Positions 23,324-24,459 of a DNA stretch of 24,459 nt are shown piece by piece (the first letter of the stretch is position 1; each line of letters opens with the position of its first letter). Both the position numbers and the translations under genes were made by a program. This DNA comes from an uncultured Clostridia bacterium (GTDB lineage: Bacteria > Bacillota > Clostridia > UBA1381): the NCBI GenBank assembly GCA_934454035.1, contig CAKSFY010000022.1, positions 1 to 24,459 of the forward strand. Reading direction: 5' to 3'. The notes under the pieces are model-generated. The model was given only the letters and a program-made list of their open reading frames with translations. It was not told where the DNA came from and made no database searches.

Positions 23324-24459
23324 ATGACAAATATAAAAAAGCAGCATATGGCTGTAAAATGGCACGATATTATAAAAGACGATAACAGTATACCGGCAGG
23401 GAATTCCACACTAAAAGAAAAGGCAACCCTTGTCGGCAGAATCGGAACAATGATGCTTTCTGTAGGAACAGGGGCATGGAGAGTAAGGAATTCAATGAAT
23501 TTGGTTTCAAGGTGTCTGGGAATAATCTGTTCTGCTGATATAGGACTTTTGTCTATCGAATGTACTTGCATAGAAGAGGATCAGACATACACACAGGCTC
23601 TGACAATTCCCAATACAGGAGTAAACACAGGCAAGCTTATGGATTTAGAGCTTTTTTTGAAGGATTTTTCCGATATATCGGAAAAATATTCGGTCAATCA
23701 AATTCATGAAATGCTTGACCATATTCAGAGCAAAAGCGGAAATTACAACGCATATGTTGTAGGCTTGGCAGCTGCCTTGGCATGCGGAGCGTTTACGTTT
23801 TTGCTGGGCGGCGGAATAATAGAAATGATATGCGCGTTTTTAGGAGCCGGAGCAGGAAATTTCACCAGAAAAAAAATGATTGAAAAAAACATCTCGCTTT
23901 TGGCAAATGTCAGTGTGAGCGTTGCAGTTTCGTGTGCGGTATATGTGCTTGCGGTACTGGGAGCACAGTTTTTGTTCGGAATAGCGAAGATTCATCAGGC
24001 AGGATATATATGTGCTATGCTTTTTGTAATTCCGGGATTTCCGCTTATTACCGGAGGAATAGACCTGGCAAAGCTTGATATGCGCTCGGGACTTGAAAGA
24101 TGTGCATATGCAATACTTATTATTACAACCGCAACAATGACCGGATGGGTGACGGCAATGGCATTTAAATTTCAGCCGGCGGACTTTGCGGCTATGGAGC
24201 TTAATACCGGACTTAAAATATTGCTTAGAATTATTGCAAGCTTTTTCGGTGTATATAACTTTTCGCTTATGTTTAACAGTCCGAAAAAAATGGCGCTTAC
24301 TGCCGGATTGATTGGAATGTTTACCAACACTCTGCGCCTTGAACTAATAGATTTTGCAGGCATGCCGGTAGGTATTGCGGCATTTATCGGAGCTTTTTGC
24401 ACCGGCTGCATTGCGTCGGTTATGGAAAAGAAAATCGGTTTTCCGAGAATATCAATGAC
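23324..24459 (+). CDS. Threonine/serine exporter, ThrE-like, 3'-truncated by window edge
   Basis: The frame is open from ATG 23324 to the window end (378 complete codons). It starts after GGAGGA (23311-23316). The N-terminal half carries the GRIGTMMLSVGTGAWRVRNSMN motif of the ThrE/DUF1212 family. The middle and C-terminal parts contain repeated glycine-rich membrane helices (FVIPGFPLITGGIDLAKLDM and others) typical of the ThrE_2/YjjB half, so this is the fused one-chain form. It likely exports threonine or serine and is unrelated to the polysaccharide operon by function, with its own promoter-like boxes. The missing C-terminal part is probably a few dozen residues. Confidence 0.85.
   Translation, partial: MTNIKKQHMAVKWHDIIKDDNSIPAGNSTLKEKATLVGRIGTMMLSVGTGAWRVRNSMNLVSRCLGIICSADIGLLSIECTCIEEDQTYTQALTIPNTGVNTGKLMDLELFLKDFSDISEKYSVNQIHEMLDHIQSKSGNYNAYVVGLAAALACGAFTFLLGGGIIEMICAFLGAGAGNFTRKKMIEKNISLLANVSVSVAVSCAVYVLAVLGAQFLFGIAKIHQAGYICAMLFVIPGFPLITGGIDLAKLDMRSGLERCAYAILIITTATMTGWVTAMAFKFQPADFAAMELNTGLKILLRIIASFFGVYNFSLMFNSPKKMALTAGLIGMFTNTLRLELIDFAGMPVGIAAFIGAFCTGCIASVMEKKIGFPRISM

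Noticed and set aside
1..24459. CRISPR arrays, tRNA/rRNA genes, insertion sequences, integrase or attachment-site repeats.
   Set aside because: No repeat-spacer pattern, transposase or integrase frame, or tRNA-like cloverleaf was found on reading both strands.

Overview
The window is a 24.5-kb, AT-rich, single-strand (all +) stretch. It looks like the chromosome of an anaerobic low-GC Gram-positive bacterium of the Clostridia. The reasons are the pyruvate formate-lyase pair, strong GGAGG-type ribosome binding sites, tightly packed co-directional genes, a GEMM-I (c-di-GMP-I) riboswitch with an intrinsic terminator, and a fused ThrE-type exporter. No species can be named from the sequence alone.

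Layout. (1) 1-3023: the 3' part of a pyruvate formate-lyase gene, its activating enzyme pflA, and a left-handed beta-helix (serine-acetyltransferase-like) acetyltransferase. (2) 3024-3226: a regulatory leader. It holds a near-consensus promoter (TTGACA-17-TAGAAT), a c-di-GMP-I riboswitch with GAAA tetraloop and 11-nt-type receptor, and a strong intrinsic terminator whose 5' arm overlaps the 3' edge of the aptamer. (3) 3227-23263: one probable operon of about 17 genes for a Wzx/Wzy-type exopolysaccharide or capsule. It encodes a flippase, a GT32-type transferase, a GtrII-type membrane glucosyltransferase, a YdjC/ChbG deacetylase, the initiating phosphoglycosyl transferase, a GT4, a membrane-anchored metallophosphoesterase with a DnaA-N-like head, two tandem Wzz-like co-polymerases (the second carrying a cytoplasmic degenerate GGDEF domain), a Wzy/ligase-type polymerase, a second GT4, three GT2 genes (the third broken by a frameshift), a degenerate-GGDEF-EAL protein with an intact EAL active site, a GtrB-type polyprenyl-phosphate glycosyltransferase and an acyltransferase-3. 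(4) 23264-24459: a separate promoter and the 5' part of a threonine/serine exporter gene cut by the window end.

How it fits together. The leader predicts that intracellular c-di-GMP decides whether RNA polymerase reads through into the polysaccharide operon. The operon itself contains two more c-di-GMP-family modules. One is a probable phosphodiesterase that could lower c-di-GMP once the operon is on (negative feedback). The other is a chain-length/co-polymerase protein whose cytoplasmic side is a catalytically dead GGDEF fold, where capsule systems usually have a tyrosine kinase. No BY-kinase/phosphatase pair is seen. The inferred picture is a three-level c-di-GMP circuit (transcription, second-messenger turnover, and possibly allosteric control of the assembly machine) encoded in one locus. 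The riboswitch and the domain architectures are read directly from sequence. The circuit logic is inference.
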